Positions 1 to 9,107 are shown, counted from the stretch's first letter. The stretch: DNA of 64,000 nucleotides from Tianweitania sp. UT-5YL-CI-8 (GCF_030010215.1 NZ_JASCRR010000003.1:434001-498000); one strand, 5' to 3'. Translations and numbers: made by a program. The notes: generated from the letters alone by a model not told the origin.

Positions 1-144
1 GCCGGTCAGACTCATGCGGCGCAGCATCAGGAACACGCCCATCGGGCAGGAGCTCAGGCACAGCAGCAAGGCGCCCAAAAGCGCGCGCTGCATGAAGCCG
101 AAATCGACGAACGGTGCAAAGAGAAATTCATAGGCGGCTGTCAT
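1..144 (-). CDS. Metal (zinc-type) ABC transporter permease, N-terminal fragment
   Basis: Only the first 48 codons lie in the window; the gene continues past the left edge. The ATG at 144 overlaps the TGA of the ATPase gene by four bases (ATGA), so the two are translationally coupled. The visible protein begins MTAAYEFLFAPFVDFGFMQR, followed by a hydrophobic helix and the motif PMGVFLMLRRMSLTG. This is the usual start of ZnuB/MntC-family inner-membrane permeases, which move divalent metal into the cytoplasm. The neighbouring ATPase with a histidine tail and a Zur-like site point to zinc. A manganese permease of the same family cannot be excluded from this fragment. Confidence 0.8.
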   Translation of the reverse strand, partial: MTAAYEFLFAPFVDFGFMQRALLGALLLCLSSCPMGVFLMLRRMSLTG

Positions 145-935
145 CGCGCAGCCCCATTGTGCTCATGGTCGTGGTGGTCATGATCGCCGTGATGGTGATC
201 GTCTTGCGGCGCGCACCATGGTGCGTTCTCGTCCCAGGCCTCATGAAACTGGCGCGCACGCAGCAGATTGGCAGGCTCAAGAACCTTGTTTGTGTCGCCC
301 CACGCCACCGGCTGTCGCGCCAGAAGCAGCGCTTCGGGGAAATGCTCGCGCACCAGTTCGAGATCGTGGACGACGACGAGAATGGTGCGCTTTTCGCCAT
401 GCCACCGCTGGATCAGCGCAACGAGGTCGGTGACGGTGCGGGAATCGATGGCGTTGAAGGGTTCGTCGAGCAGGATCAGGTCGGCATCCTGCACCAGAAC
501 GCGCGCGAACAGCGCACGCTGCATCTGGCCTCCCGACAGCGTGTCGATGGTGCGCTTGCCGAAGCCTTCGAGACCGACGCCGGACAGCGCTTGTTCCACC
601 GACGCGCGGTCCTCAGTGGTATGACGGCCCAGAAGTCCTCGGCGCGGCCAGAGGCCAAGGGACACAAGATCGGTGACCCTCGCCGGGAAGCTTTTATCGA
701 GTTCGGACTGTTGCGGCAGATAGGCAATGCGGCTTGCCGGGTCGCGGTCGATTGCACCTGCCAAAGGCTTGAGAATGCCGACAATACCCTTCATCAGCGT
801 CGACTTGCCGGAACCGTTGGCGCCGATCACCGCCGTCAGCGAACCTGCGCGGACGGCGCCGGTCAGATGATGAACGGCCGGATGGCTGTGATAGCCAAGC
901 GTCAGGTCGTTGAAGGTCAGGCAGTTCTGGCTCAT
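141..935 (-). CDS. Zinc-type ABC transporter ATP-binding protein with His-rich C-terminus
   Basis: ATPase subunit of a metal importer (ZnuC or AztA type). It has Walker A GANGSGKS, signature LSGGQMQR, Walker B LILLDEP and the switch His in VVVHDLE. The last 20 or so residues are rich in His and Asp, which is typical of zinc-handling subunits and may buffer metal. I chose the ATG at 935; the frame stays open to a TTG at 959, but the ATG gives a normal N-terminus (MSQNCLTFNDLTLGY). The permease gene follows with an ATGA overlap. No znuA-like binding protein or zur is visible upstream, so the order ATPase-permease resembles aztAB at least as much as znuCB. Transcription likely starts near the Zur-like palindrome upstream. 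Confidence 0.85.
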   Translation of the reverse strand: MSQNCLTFNDLTLGYHSHPAVHHLTGAVRAGSLTAVIGANGSGKSTLMKGIVGILKPLAGAIDRDPASRIAYLPQQSELDKSFPARVTDLVSLGLWPRRGLLGRHTTEDRASVEQALSGVGLEGFGKRTIDTLSGGQMQRALFARVLVQDADLILLDEPFNAIDSRTVTDLVALIQRWHGEKRTILVVVHDLELVREHFPEALLLARQPVAWGDTNKVLEPANLLRARQFHEAWDENAPWCAPQDDHHHGDHDHHDHEHNGAAR

Positions 936-987
936 CGCGCCACGGCACTCGGTTTGCAATATCCCGCTCGCGGGGTTGCTTCTTGCT

Positions 988-1004
988 ATGTGATGTTATT
1001 ACAT
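988..1004. promoter_or_regulatory. Putative Zur-binding palindrome
   Basis: The stretch ATGTGATGTTATTACAT is an imperfect inverted repeat in which 13 of 17 positions match its reverse complement. It resembles the alphaproteobacterial Zur consensus GTAATGTTATAACATTAC as I remember it. It lies 53 bp upstream of the zinc ATPase ATG at 935, where a repressor would block transcription when zinc is plentiful. The identification is by motif resemblance and context only. Confidence 0.5.
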
Positions 1005-1039
1005 TTGGCAAGATAAAAGTTCGCCAATGCGGAGACAGA

Positions 1040-1072
1040 AACGCCGCCCGAATGACATTCATTGGGCGGCGT
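1040..1072 (-). terminator. Hairpin downstream of the metal P-type ATPase
   Basis: A 10-bp GC-rich stem (AACGCCGCCC pairing with GGGCGGCGTT) is continued inward by AATGA/TCATT around a CAT loop, with one bulged base. It sits 24 bp after the ATPase stop codon. On the minus strand it is followed by GTTTCTGTC, a weak T-rich tail, so it is a plausible intrinsic terminator. It separates the ATPase transcript from the zinc import operon. Confidence 0.5.
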
Positions 1073-1095
1073 TCGCAGATCGAAATATGTGAGTG

Positions 1096-3407
1096 TCAGG
1101 AAAATTTAGGCTTCCAGCCGAGCAGCCGCATTGCGTTTGCCGTGACCAGCACGGTCGCGCCCGTATCGGCCAGGATCGCCGGCCACAGGCCGGTGACACC
1201 GATGATGGTCGTGACGAAAAACACCGCCTTCAATCCGAGCGCGATGCCGATATTCTGGTGGATGTTCGTCATCGTCTTGCGCGACAAGTCGACCATGCCG
1301 GCAACATCCATGACACGGCCATTGAGGATAGCAGCATCGGCAGTTTCGAGCGCCACGTCGGTGCCGCCGCCCATGGCGATGCCGACATCGGCTGCTGCGA
1401 GCGCGGGCGCATCGTTGATGCCGTCGCCGACCTTGCCGACCTTCTCGCCCTTGGCCTTGAGCTCGCCGACGATGCGCTGCTTGTCCTGCGGCATCAGTTC
1501 CGCATGCACCTCGATGTCGAGCGCCTTGCCCACGGCGGTTGCAGTGCGCTTGTTGTCGCCGGTGAGCATCAGTGGCCGGATGCCTTGAGCCTTGAGCGCG
1601 GCAAGACCGGCAAGCGCATCCGGACGCGGTTCGTCGCGCAAGGCAATTGCGCCGGCAACCTCGTTGCCGACGACAACAACCGAAACCGTCTTGCCCTCGT
1701 CGTTCAGCGCCGCGATCCGCGCCTTTTGTTCGTCGGAGAGTTCAGCTTTTTCGCCGGCAGCACGCGGCGATGCCAGCAGGATCGACTGTCCCTCCACAGT
1801 TCCGACAACGCCCTTGCCGCCAAGCGCGGCGGAGTCGGTCGCGGCAACGACCGCCACGCCCTCGGCCACGGCCTTGTTGAGGATAGCAACGGCCAGTGGG
1901 TGGCTGGACCCCGTTTCCAAAGCTGCGGCCAGCTTCAGGATATCCGGTTCGCTCCGGGAGAAGGAAATGACATCCGTAACCATAGGCTTACCTTCTGTCA
2001 GCGTACCGGTTTTGTCGAAGGCAATCGCCGTCAGCCGTCCGGCGCCTTCGAGAACGGCCCCTCCTTTCATCAGAAGGCCCCGGCGCGCGCCTGCCGACAG
2101 CGACGCCGCAATGGCCGCAGGCGTGGAGATGACCAGCGCGCAGGGGCAGCCGATCAGCAGGATGGCGAGACCTTTGTAAATCCACTCGTCCCATGCGCCT
2201 TGCGCGAACAGCGGCGGCAGCACGGCGACCAGCAAGGCCAGGACCATGACGGCCGGCGTGTAGAAGGTAGAGAACCGGTCTATGAAGCGCTCGGTCGGAG
2301 CCTTGGACTCCTGTGCCTCCTCGACGAGGCGGACAATCCGCGCAATCGTATTGTCGGCCGCGGCAGCGGACACCTTGATGCGCAGCACGCCGTCGCCGTT
2401 CACCGAACCGGCAAACACCGTATCGCCGGTCTCCTTGGCCTTCGGCGTGCTTTCGCCCGTCACCGGCGCTTCATCGACGGCACTGCTGCCGGAGACGACC
2501 GCGCCGTCTGCAGCAATGCGGTCACCGGGACGCACCATGATCACAGCACCGACGGAAACGGTCTCCGCCGGGACTTCCTCATAGGTACCTTCAGCCTTCT
2601 CAAGCCATGCCGTCTTGGGGACAAGGGCCGAAAGCCCGCGAATGCTGGCTCGGGCACGTCCGGCGGCCACGCCTTCGAGCAACTCGCCGACAAGGAACAG
2701 GAACACCACCGCCGCCGCCTCTTCCGTGGCGCCGATCAACACCGCGCCTATGGCCGCGACGGTCATCAGCATCTCGATGGAGAACGGTGTACCGGACGTC
2801 GCGGCGGCAAGCGCTCTACGTGCAATGGGCACGAGACCGACCAGCATGGCAGCACCGTAGAACCATTGCTCGAAGGCAGGCACAGCGTGGGCGGCGAGGA
2901 ATGCCATAACGACCGCTGTGCCACAGGCGAAAGTCAGCAGGGCGCGGGGCTGTTTCCACCAAGGCCCCTCACCCGCCACATGGATGTGGGAATGTGCAGA
3001 CGCGGCAGGTTTTTCCGAAGCTGCGCCATGGTCATGCCCTGCGTGATCGTGGTTGTGACTGCCGCCGGCCTCATGACCATGATCGCGGCTATGACCTTCA
3101 TGGTCATGAGCGCCGTGATCGTGATGGTCGTGCGCGGAACAGTCATGCGCTCCCGCCGGTGCGGGTTCGGAGGCAACGGCACCGGCTTGCAGCATAGCAG
3201 TGTAGCCCAGCTTGCGGACCTGCTTTTCGATGGTCGCCTGGATCGCTTCGGCATGGCGATGGCTGACGGTCATGGTGCCGCGCGCAACCGACACATTGAC
3301 GTCGTCTACCCCGTCAATCCGGCGCACGCCGTGTCGATCTTTTTGGCGCAAGAGGCGCAATCCATGCCTTGCACGCTGTAGCGGCTTTTCAACTCTGCTT
3401 CTGCCAT
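1096..3407 (-). CDS. Heavy-metal (Zn/Cd/Pb-type) P1B-ATPase, apparent frameshift in N-terminal metal-binding domain
   Basis: Metal efflux ATPase of the inner membrane. The main frame (1096-3360) carries a His-rich linker, the transmembrane CPC motif (CPCALVIS), the phosphorylation site DKTGTLTEG, the SSHP motif of P1B pumps, TGD and GDGINDAPA. His-rich linker plus CPC fits zinc/cadmium/lead export. The natural start appears to be the ATG at 3407 after GGACGACGATC, giving MAEAELKSRYSVQGMDCASC. That frame ends after about 33 codons. Around 3324-3330 the sequence jumps to the main frame (VRRIDGVDDVNVSVARG), as if one base were missing. Without repair, translation would start at an internal codon and lose the CxxC site. 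The MerR gene and shared operator lie immediately upstream. It may be a sequencing indel or a real lesion. Confidence 0.85.
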
Positions 3408-3446
3408 GATCGTCGTCCTTGAAACTGTTCGATCATCGGCTTACTT

Positions 3447-3463
3447 CCTCTAGTGACTAGAGG
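3447..3463. promoter_or_regulatory. MerR-family operator shared by the P-type ATPase and merR genes
   Basis: CCTCTAGTGACTAGAGG is a perfect palindrome with 8-bp arms around one central base. Read toward the ATPase, it lies between a -35-like TTGCTC (3468-3463) and a -10-like TAAGCC, with a 19-bp spacer. That overlong spacing is the hallmark of promoters activated by MerR proteins through DNA distortion. Its right end also includes the AGGAGC ribosome-binding site of merR, so bound regulator could limit its own synthesis. It resembles CadR/PbrR-type operators. Confidence 0.75.
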
Positions 3464-3475
3464 AGCAAGCGAAAA

Positions 3476-3904
3476 ATGCAGTCCATTGGCATGACAATCG
3501 GCGAAGTCTCCAAACGCAGCGGCGTGAAGGTGCCGACGATCCGATTCTACGAGCAGATCGGGCTGCTTCCCTCACCGCCGCGCAGCGACGGCAACCGCCG
3601 CCAGTTCGACGGCCAGGATTTGAGGCGCTTGAGTTTCATCCGACACGCCCGCGATCTCGGCTTCGAGGTCAACGACATCCGCGAACTGCTGTCGCTTGCC
3701 GACCAGCCGAGCCAGTCCTGCCACGAAGCCGACAGCATCGCTCAGCGGCATCTGCTGGAGGTCGAGGCCCGCATCGAGAAGCTGAGCGCGCTACGTACCG
3801 AATTGCAGCGCATGGTGCAGGAATGCGACCATGGCCGTGTCTGCGAATGCCGGGTCATCCAGATCCTGGGCGACCATGGCGAGTGCAGGCACGAAACGCA
3901 TTAG
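3476..3904 (+). CDS. MerR-family metal-responsive regulator (CadR/PbrR/ZntR type)
   Basis: A 142-residue cytoplasmic transcription factor. Residues 6-75 form the MerR winged helix-turn-helix (MTIGEVSKRSGVKVPTIRFY), then a dimerisation helix, then a metal-binding end. Candidate ligands are C82, H83, C117, H119, C123 and C125, close to the Cys/His pattern of ZntR, CadR and PbrR. It is divergent from the metal P-type ATPase with the shared operator only 13 bp before its start, so it almost certainly controls that pump. The ATG at 3476 follows AGGAGC; an internal ATG at 3491 is the alternative. Whether zinc, cadmium or lead is the inducer cannot be settled from sequence. Confidence 0.88.
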   Translation: MQSIGMTIGEVSKRSGVKVPTIRFYEQIGLLPSPPRSDGNRRQFDGQDLRRLSFIRHARDLGFEVNDIRELLSLADQPSQSCHEADSIAQRHLLEVEARIEKLSALRTELQRMVQECDHGRVCECRVIQILGDHGECRHETH

Positions 3905-3908
3905 AGCT

Positions 3909-4526
3909 TCAGGTTTCGCGTTCGCTCCACTTCGGGCGCCGCATTGCAAACACCTTGTCGACCGTGGAAAAATCCATATAGCCGAGCCGGGACATATTGC
4001 CGGCTTTGACGGTGTCGAAAAACCCCTCCGGCGTGAGATAATTTTCGGCGATATGGACGCCGACCACCTGCCCCACGATCACCAATGACCGAACCGGATG
4101 TCCATTGATGTCTTTGGGATGGAAGATTTCGGTCACTTTGCATTCCAACGAGGCCGGCGCTTCCGCCACGCGCGGTGCCGACACGACTTCGCAGTCCGCC
4201 ATGGCGAGGCCGGAATAGTCGAATTCGTTGATGTCTCTCGGCGCATCGATGGCACTGGCGTTCATCTGGATGCCGAGGTCGCGGCCGACCAGATTGGCGA
4301 CAAACTCGCCGCTTTCCCGCGCCAGTTCAGCGCTGTGCTTCACACGTTCCGAAGAAAAGAAAATCAGCGGCGGTTTGCCGGAGATCATGTTGAAGAAGGA
4401 GTAGGGAGCGAGATTGACGGTGCCGTCCTTGCCCCTCGTCGATATCCATCCGATCGGACGCGGCGAGACGATTGCCTTCAGCGGATCGTGCGGCAGGCCG
4501 TGGCCATCTTCGATACGATAGAACAT
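3909..4526 (-). CDS. Flavin reductase family / FMN-binding split-barrel protein
   Basis: A 205-residue protein with the flavin-reductase-like split barrel: early SPRPIGWISTRG and NLAPYSFFNMIS, which form the FMN phosphate site in this family, and later ASLECKVTEIF. Members bind FMN and reduce it or use it in redox chemistry; the substrate here is unknown. The ATG at 4526 overlaps the nitroreductase stop by one base (TGATG), showing translational coupling and a shared flavin theme. A frame extension to 4538 exists but has no better ribosome-binding site. It converges with merR, leaving a 4-bp gap. Confidence 0.8.
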   Translation of the reverse strand: MFYRIEDGHGLPHDPLKAIVSPRPIGWISTRGKDGTVNLAPYSFFNMISGKPPLIFFSSERVKHSAELARESGEFVANLVGRDLGIQMNASAIDAPRDINEFDYSGLAMADCEVVSAPRVAEAPASLECKVTEIFHPKDINGHPVRSLVIVGQVVGVHIAENYLTPEGFFDTVKAGNMSRLGYMDFSTVDKVFAMRRPKWSERET

Positions 4527-5098
4527 CAGCCTTCCCAAGGTCCGGTATAGTCGGAAACGATTGTGCCGAGATCGGGCCGCGGCCGTTCCAGCGGGCGGCC
4601 GTCATAGGTACCGATATGGATGAAGCCAATCACACGCTCGTCGGGTGCCAGACCGAGAATTTGCCGGCCTTCCTCGACATCCGAATACCAGTTGCTGATC
4701 CAGTTCGTGGAGTAGCCCAGCGCGTTGGCCGCGATCGTCAGGTTCATGGCCGATGCCCCACCCGAGAGAAACATTTCCCATTGCGGAATCTTGGCATTTT
4801 CTTTCGGCACGAACACCACACCGATCACCAAGGGCGCGCGGGAAAAGCGAATCAATTCCTGATTGCGGCGGCCATCCGGCAGGGGTCCTTCCCGGCTTTC
4901 GGCAAGGGCGGCGAGCTTCTTTCCGACCTCGATGCGTGCATCGCCGCGATAGAGAATGAAGCGCCACGGCTGCAGCTTGCCGTGGTCGGGCACACGCGAA
5001 GCGGCGGTCAGAATGGTGTCCAGCTCCTCGCCGGTCGGCGCAGGCTCTTTAAGTTCATGGATCGGCGCGGAAGAGCGCGTCAGCAAAAGATCGATCAT
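4526..5098 (-). CDS. Nitroreductase family protein
   Basis: A 190-residue FMN-dependent oxidoreductase of the nitroreductase fold. Typical features are an N-terminal MIDLLLTRSSAPIHELKEPA, then SRVPDHGKLQPWRF in the FMN-binding loop, GGASAMNLTIAANALGYSTNW in the dimer core and an IGFIHIGTYDG end. This resembles YdjA-type nitroreductases. The reading frame is open upstream to 5350, but homologous sequence begins at the ATG at 5098. It is first in a two-gene unit with the flavin reductase gene (TGATG junction). The physiological substrate is unknown. Confidence 0.85.
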   Translation of the reverse strand: MIDLLLTRSSAPIHELKEPAPTGEELDTILTAASRVPDHGKLQPWRFILYRGDARIEVGKKLAALAESREGPLPDGRRNQELIRFSRAPLVIGVVFVPKENAKIPQWEMFLSGGASAMNLTIAANALGYSTNWISNWYSDVEEGRQILGLAPDERVIGFIHIGTYDGRPLERPRPDLGTIVSDYTGPWEG

Positions 5099-5231
5099 GG
5101 AAGAAGGCAATTGGTTGGATATCTCCGGCGCGTGGCCTTTGGAATGACAATGTCGGTGGGAAAGCGCGTGCGTGACGGCGCGACCTGCCTGGAGCCTTGA
5201 AATTGCCACCGCCTTGGGCTTCAAAGCAAGC

Positions 5232-6194
5232 ATGGTTTGCTCCCGCCTCGTTCTTTTCGCCCTCGGTGTCGCCTTCGTGATCGGCTCGCCCTTCGGCGCC
5301 GGCGCGCAGGAGGTGGACGATGGCATGGGCGATGTGAAGCTGCCCGGCATCTCCGGCTATGCATCGCCGTCGCAAGGGGCCGCGCCACTCGCGGCCTCTC
5401 AAGGGCAGATCTCACTGACCGCTCAACTCACAGAGCAGGGCGCTGACATTACGCGCGGGCTGGTCTGGCGGGTCTTCAAGCCGGAAGCAGGTCCAGACGG
5501 CAAGCTTCCGCTGGTGGCCTCCGCGCAGGGCGGCACCAGCCATTTCGACCTCGAGCCGGGAAGCTATCTCGTCCATGCCGCCTATGGCCGCGCAGGCGCC
5601 ACCAAGCGCATCACAGTCGGCAAGGAGCCGAAACGCGAAAGCCTGGTGCTCGACGCCGGCGGTTTGAAGCTGGACGCGATTTTGACAGGAGGCGGACGCA
5701 TTCCGCCCGACCAGTTGCGCTTCTCGATCTATGAGGGCGAAGCGGCGAATGACGGCGACCGCGCGCTCATCATCCCCGACGTCGCGCCGAATGCCGTCGT
5801 AAGGCTGAATGCCGGCGTCTATCACGTCGTCTCGACCTATGGCTCGGTCAATGCGGTCATTCGCTCGGATATCCGGGTCGAGGCGGGAAAGCTGACCGAA
5901 GCCAGCGTCGAACATCACGCCGCTGAGGTGACGCTGAAGCTGGTGCGCGAGGCCGGCGGTGAGGCCATGGCCGATACATCCTGGTCGATCCTGACCGAAT
6001 CGGGCGACCCGGTGCGTGAGGCGGTCGGCGCATTTGCCTCGATGGTGCTTTCGGAAGGCGAATACACCATCATCGCCAAGAACCGCGACCGCATCTACCA
6101 GCGTGAGTATACGGTCGCATCCGGTCCCAACCAGGATGTCGAGGTCGTGGCGTCCGAAAAGAACGCCCTCGACCCCGACGAAGGCCTGGACTGA
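5232..6194 (+). CDS. Conserved exported protein of unknown function
   Basis: From the ATG at 5232 the protein has 320 residues and opens with a clear Sec signal peptide (MVCSRLVLFALGVAFVIGSP, then GAGAQ as the likely cleavage site). The mature part has repeated beta-rich stretches with similar phrases (SYLVHAAYGRAGATKRITVG; VYHVVSTYGSVNAVIRSDIRVEAGK; EYTIIAKNRDRIYQREYTVASG), suggesting two or three copies of a small beta-sandwich module. I do not recognise a named family. A GTG 60 bp upstream keeps the frame open, but using it would bury the signal peptide. It converges on thrS with a 4-bp gap. Confidence 0.75.
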   Translation: MVCSRLVLFALGVAFVIGSPFGAGAQEVDDGMGDVKLPGISGYASPSQGAAPLAASQGQISLTAQLTEQGADITRGLVWRVFKPEAGPDGKLPLVASAQGGTSHFDLEPGSYLVHAAYGRAGATKRITVGKEPKRESLVLDAGGLKLDAILTGGGRIPPDQLRFSIYEGEAANDGDRALIIPDVAPNAVVRLNAGVYHVVSTYGSVNAVIRSDIRVEAGKLTEASVEHHAAEVTLKLVREAGGEAMADTSWSILTESGDPVREAVGAFASMVLSEGEYTIIAKNRDRIYQREYTVASGPNQDVEVVASEKNALDPDEGLD

Positions 6195-6198
6195 GTTC

Positions 6199-8181
6199 TC
6201 AGCCCTCTGCCTGCGCTTCAAGCCGTTTCAGATCAGGCGGCGTAGCCTCGTCCTTTAGCGATGCGACCGCCTCTGCCAACGACATCGGATGCTGGTCGCG
6301 TGAACCGAGGCGGCGGATGTTGACGGTCTGTTCCTCGGCTTCGCGCTTGCCGCAAACAAGAATCACCGGCACCTTGGCAAGGCTGTGCTCGCGCACCTTG
6401 TAGTTGATCTTCTCATTGCGCAGATCCGCTTGCGCGGATAGCCCGGCCGCCTTCAGCCTAGCCACCACCGATTTGGCGTAATCGTCCGCGTCCGACGTGA
6501 TCGTCGCCACCACGACCTGTTGCGGCGCAAGCCACAGCGGGAAATGGCCGGCGAAGTTCTCCATCAAAATGCCGAGGAAGCGTTCCATCGAGCCGCATAT
6601 GGCGCGATGGATCATCACCGGCTGCTTCTTCTCCGAATCCGAGCCGATGTAGAAGGCGCCGAACCGCTCGGGAAGGTTGAAGTCGACCTGCGTCGTGCCG
6701 CATTGCCATTCCCGGCCGATGGCATCGCGCAAGGTGTATTCGAACTTCGGCCCATAGAACGCGCCCTCGCCCGGCAGGATGCCAGTCTTGATACGGTTGC
6801 CCGACTGCGCTTCGATCGTTTGCAGAACGTTCATCATCACACTCTCGGCACGATCCCAAAGCTCGTCCGAGCCGACGCGCTTGTCAGGCCGCGTCGACAG
6901 CTTGACGACGATCTCGTGGAAGCCGAAATCCTCATAGACAGACAGGATCAGGTCGTTGATCTTCAGGCACTCCGCTTCCATCTGCTCTTCGGTGCAGAAG
7001 ATGTGCGCGTCGTCCTGTGTGAAGCCGCGCACACGCATCAAGCCATGCAACGCGCCTGAGGGCTCGTAGCGATGGACAGCGCCGAACTCGGCAAGCCGGA
7101 TCGGCAGTTCGCGATACGACTTCAGGCCGTGCTTGAAGATCTGGACGTGGCCGGGGCAGTTCATCGGCTTGAGCGCGAAGACGCGCTTATCCTCGGCTTC
7201 CTCGCCGGCGGATTGCACGGCGAACATGTTCTCCTTGTACCAACCCCAATGACCCGACGTTTCCCATAGCGAATGGTCGAGCACCTGCGGTGCATTGACC
7301 TCCTGGTAGTCGTCGGCAAGGCGGCGGCGCATATAGGAAACGAGGGACTGGAACATCTTCCAGCCCTTGGCGTGCCAGAACACGACGCCCGGGCCTTCCT
7401 CCTGGAAGTGGAACAGGTCCATTTCGCGTCCGAGCCGGCGATGATCGCGCTTCTCCGCCTCTTCCAGCATGTGCAGATAGGCATCGAGCTGCGCCTGATC
7501 GGCCCAGGCAGTGCCATAGATGCGCGTCAGCATCGGGTTGTTGGAATCGCCGCGCCAATAGGCTCCAGCCACCTTCATCAGCTTGAAAGCGTTGCCGATC
7601 TGGCCCGTCGAGGCCATGTGCGGCCCCCGGCACAGGTCAAACCAGTCGCCCTGATAATAGATTTTGAGATCCTGGCCCTCCGGAATGGCGTCGATCAGCT
7701 CGACCTTGTAGCCCTCGCCCTTGTCGCGGAACACCTGCCGTGCCTTCTCGCGGTCCCACACTTGCCTGGTGAAGGGTTTGTTGCGGCCGATGATCTCGCG
7801 CATCTTCTTCTCGATGACGGGGAAATCCTCCGGCGTGAACGGCTCGTTGCGGGCGAAATCGTAGTAGAAGCCGTTTTCGATGACCGGACCGATCGTCACC
7901 TGCGTTCCCGGCCACAGTTCCTGCACGGCTTCCGCCAGCACGTGCGCCGTATCGTGACGGATCAGTTCCAGCGCACGCGGATCGTCGCGCGTGAGGATTT
8001 CGACATGTCCGGATGCTGTCAGCGGATCGCTGAGGTCGCGCACGGTGCCGTCCACGGCATAGGCCACGGCTTTCTTGGCCAGCGACTTCGAAATGGATTC
8101 GGCAAGCGCGGCGCCCGTCATGTCGGCGTCGTAATCGCGGACGGAGCCATCGGGAAATGTAAGGGAAACGGACTGAGCCAT
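6199..8181 (-). CDS. thrS: Threonyl-tRNA synthetase
   Basis: Charges tRNA-Thr with threonine in the cytoplasm. The 660-residue protein has the full family layout: an N-terminal TGS domain (about 1-62), an editing domain with [12 protein letters not shown] and the CRGPHM motif, a class II catalytic core (motif 2 [14 protein letters not shown], Zn ligands including the Cys of NCPGHV) and a C-terminal anticodon-binding domain starting near [10 protein letters not shown]. The start ATG at 8181 follows AGGAGA. The upstream frame to 8352 is open but outside the conserved protein. No T-box or other leader structure was evident in the 115 bp upstream. Confidence 0.98.
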   Translation of the reverse strand: MAQSVSLTFPDGSVRDYDADMTGAALAESISKSLAKKAVAYAVDGTVRDLSDPLTASGHVEILTRDDPRALELIRHDTAHVLAEAVQELWPGTQVTIGPVIENGFYYDFARNEPFTPEDFPVIEKKMREIIGRNKPFTRQVWDREKARQVFRDKGEGYKVELIDAIPEGQDLKIYYQGDWFDLCRGPHMASTGQIGNAFKLMKVAGAYWRGDSNNPMLTRIYGTAWADQAQLDAYLHMLEEAEKRDHRRLGREMDLFHFQEEGPGVVFWHAKGWKMFQSLVSYMRRRLADDYQEVNAPQVLDHSLWETSGHWGWYKENMFAVQSAGEEAEDKRVFALKPMNCPGHVQIFKHGLKSYRELPIRLAEFGAVHRYEPSGALHGLMRVRGFTQDDAHIFCTEEQMEAECLKINDLILSVYEDFGFHEIVVKLSTRPDKRVGSDELWDRAESVMMNVLQTIEAQSGNRIKTGILPGEGAFYGPKFEYTLRDAIGREWQCGTTQVDFNLPERFGAFYIGSDSEKKQPVMIHRAICGSMERFLGILMENFAGHFPLWLAPQQVVVATITSDADDYAKSVVARLKAAGLSAQADLRNEKINYKVREHSLAKVPVILVCGKREAEEQTVNIRRLGSRDQHPMSLAEAVASLKDEATPPDLKRLEAQAEG

Positions 8182-8296
8182 AAATATTCTCCTGTTATCC
8201 AGTCCCGCAAACGAGCGCGGGTGGTTAAAGCCACCGATTTTTGGCAGCGAGCGGTCTTTTAGGATCAGTTTGCGCTGGCGTAAAGACGGAGCCGCC

Positions 8297-8653
8297 TCAA
8301 CTCGCGGTGTTTTTCCCGATCGCCCAGTACCGCCATGGCGCGTACCAGACATAACGCGACGCCAGTGTTTCCGGTACGCGGTCTATGCCATGCGTGCCGC
8401 CCGGCCCGCAGCGCAGGACGCGAAACAGGCCCATCCAGCCGCCCGGCCACAGGCCATGCCGCGCTATCGCCTCATAGGCATATTCGGAACAGGTGGGCAT
8501 GTGGCGGCAGAAATTGCCGACGAAGCCTGAAAGCGTCAGCTGGTACAAGCGCACCACCCCAACCCCGAACAGGCGTCCCGGCGTTTTCGGCCACGGCCCG
8601 GTCCAGTTCCGGCCGTGACGGACCGAAGGTGTGTGCGGATGATCGTGGCTCAT
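8297..8653 (-). CDS. yidD: Membrane protein insertion efficiency factor YidD
   Basis: A 118-residue member of the YidD family, which helps YidC insert inner-membrane proteins. Diagnostic motifs are [20 protein letters not shown] and [19 protein letters not shown] followed by [17 protein letters not shown], containing the conserved cysteines. The N-terminus has a short His-containing extension ([10 protein letters not shown]). The ATG at 8653 begins 7 bp after the stop of the scaffold gene, so the two are likely cotranscribed. Confidence 0.93.
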   Translation of the reverse strand: MSHDHPHTPSVRHGRNWTGPWPKTPGRLFGVGVVRLYQLTLSGFVGNFCRHMPTCSEYAYEAIARHGLWPGGWMGLFRVLRCGPGGTHGIDRVPETLASRYVWYAPWRYWAIGKNTAS

Positions 8654-8660
8654 CGAAAAC

Positions 8661-9107
8661 TCAGGCGGCCGCTTCCGCCTGCTTGCGTTCGATCTGGTCA
8701 ATGGCGTCGACCACGGCATCGAAGGTCAGCATGGTGGAAGCATGGCGCGCCTTATAGTCCCGCACCGGCTCAAGATATTTCAGGTCTTCGAAACGGCCCT
8801 GCGGCGGGGCTGCGTTTTCCTTGAGCATTTTGAGCATCGCCTGGCGCACCGTGCGAAGCTCCTCGGTGGTCGACCCGACCACATGATCGGCCATGATCGA
8901 GGACGAAGCCTGCCCCAGGGCGCAGGCCTTCACCTGGTGCGCGAAGTCGGTGACGATGCCGTCCTTAACAGCAAGATCGATCGTGACCGTAGAACCGCAA
9001 AGCTTCGAATGCGCGGTCGCGCTGGCATCAGGATGCTCCAGCCTTCCGATGCGGCCGATATTTCCGGCAAAACCAAGAATTTTCGCGTTGTAGACATCAT
9101 CGATCAT
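8661..9107 (-). CDS. IscU/NifU-like iron-sulfur cluster assembly scaffold protein
   Basis: A 148-residue scaffold-type protein on which Fe-S clusters are built before transfer. The N-terminus [20 protein letters not shown] and the two cysteine motifs KLCGST (C37) and KACALG (C62) match the IscU/NifU-N fold. The third canonical cysteine, expected near residue 125, is missing (ARHAST), and the Asp two residues after C37 is Ser. This variant recurs in alphaproteobacteria by memory, but its scaffold activity is less certain than that of classical IscU. No isc/suf genes lie nearby; yidD follows closely. Confidence 0.85.
   Translation of the reverse strand: MIDDVYNAKILGFAGNIGRIGRLEHPDASATAHSKLCGSTVTIDLAVKDGIVTDFAHQVKACALGQASSSIMADHVVGSTTEELRTVRQAMLKMLKENAAPPQGRFEDLKYLEPVRDYKARHASTMLTFDAVVDAIDQIERKQAEAAA

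Noticed and set aside
3318-3340. Programmed ribosomal frameshift in the P-type ATPase, as in E. coli copA
   Set aside because: No slippery heptamer or downstream stimulatory structure is visible, and the zero-frame product would be only about 33 residues, too short for a metal-binding domain.
1093-3381. Long plus-strand open frame opposite the P-type ATPase
   Set aside because: Rich in Arg, Gly and His with no recognisable domain; the minus strand carries every P-type ATPase motif, so this is a GC-bias shadow.
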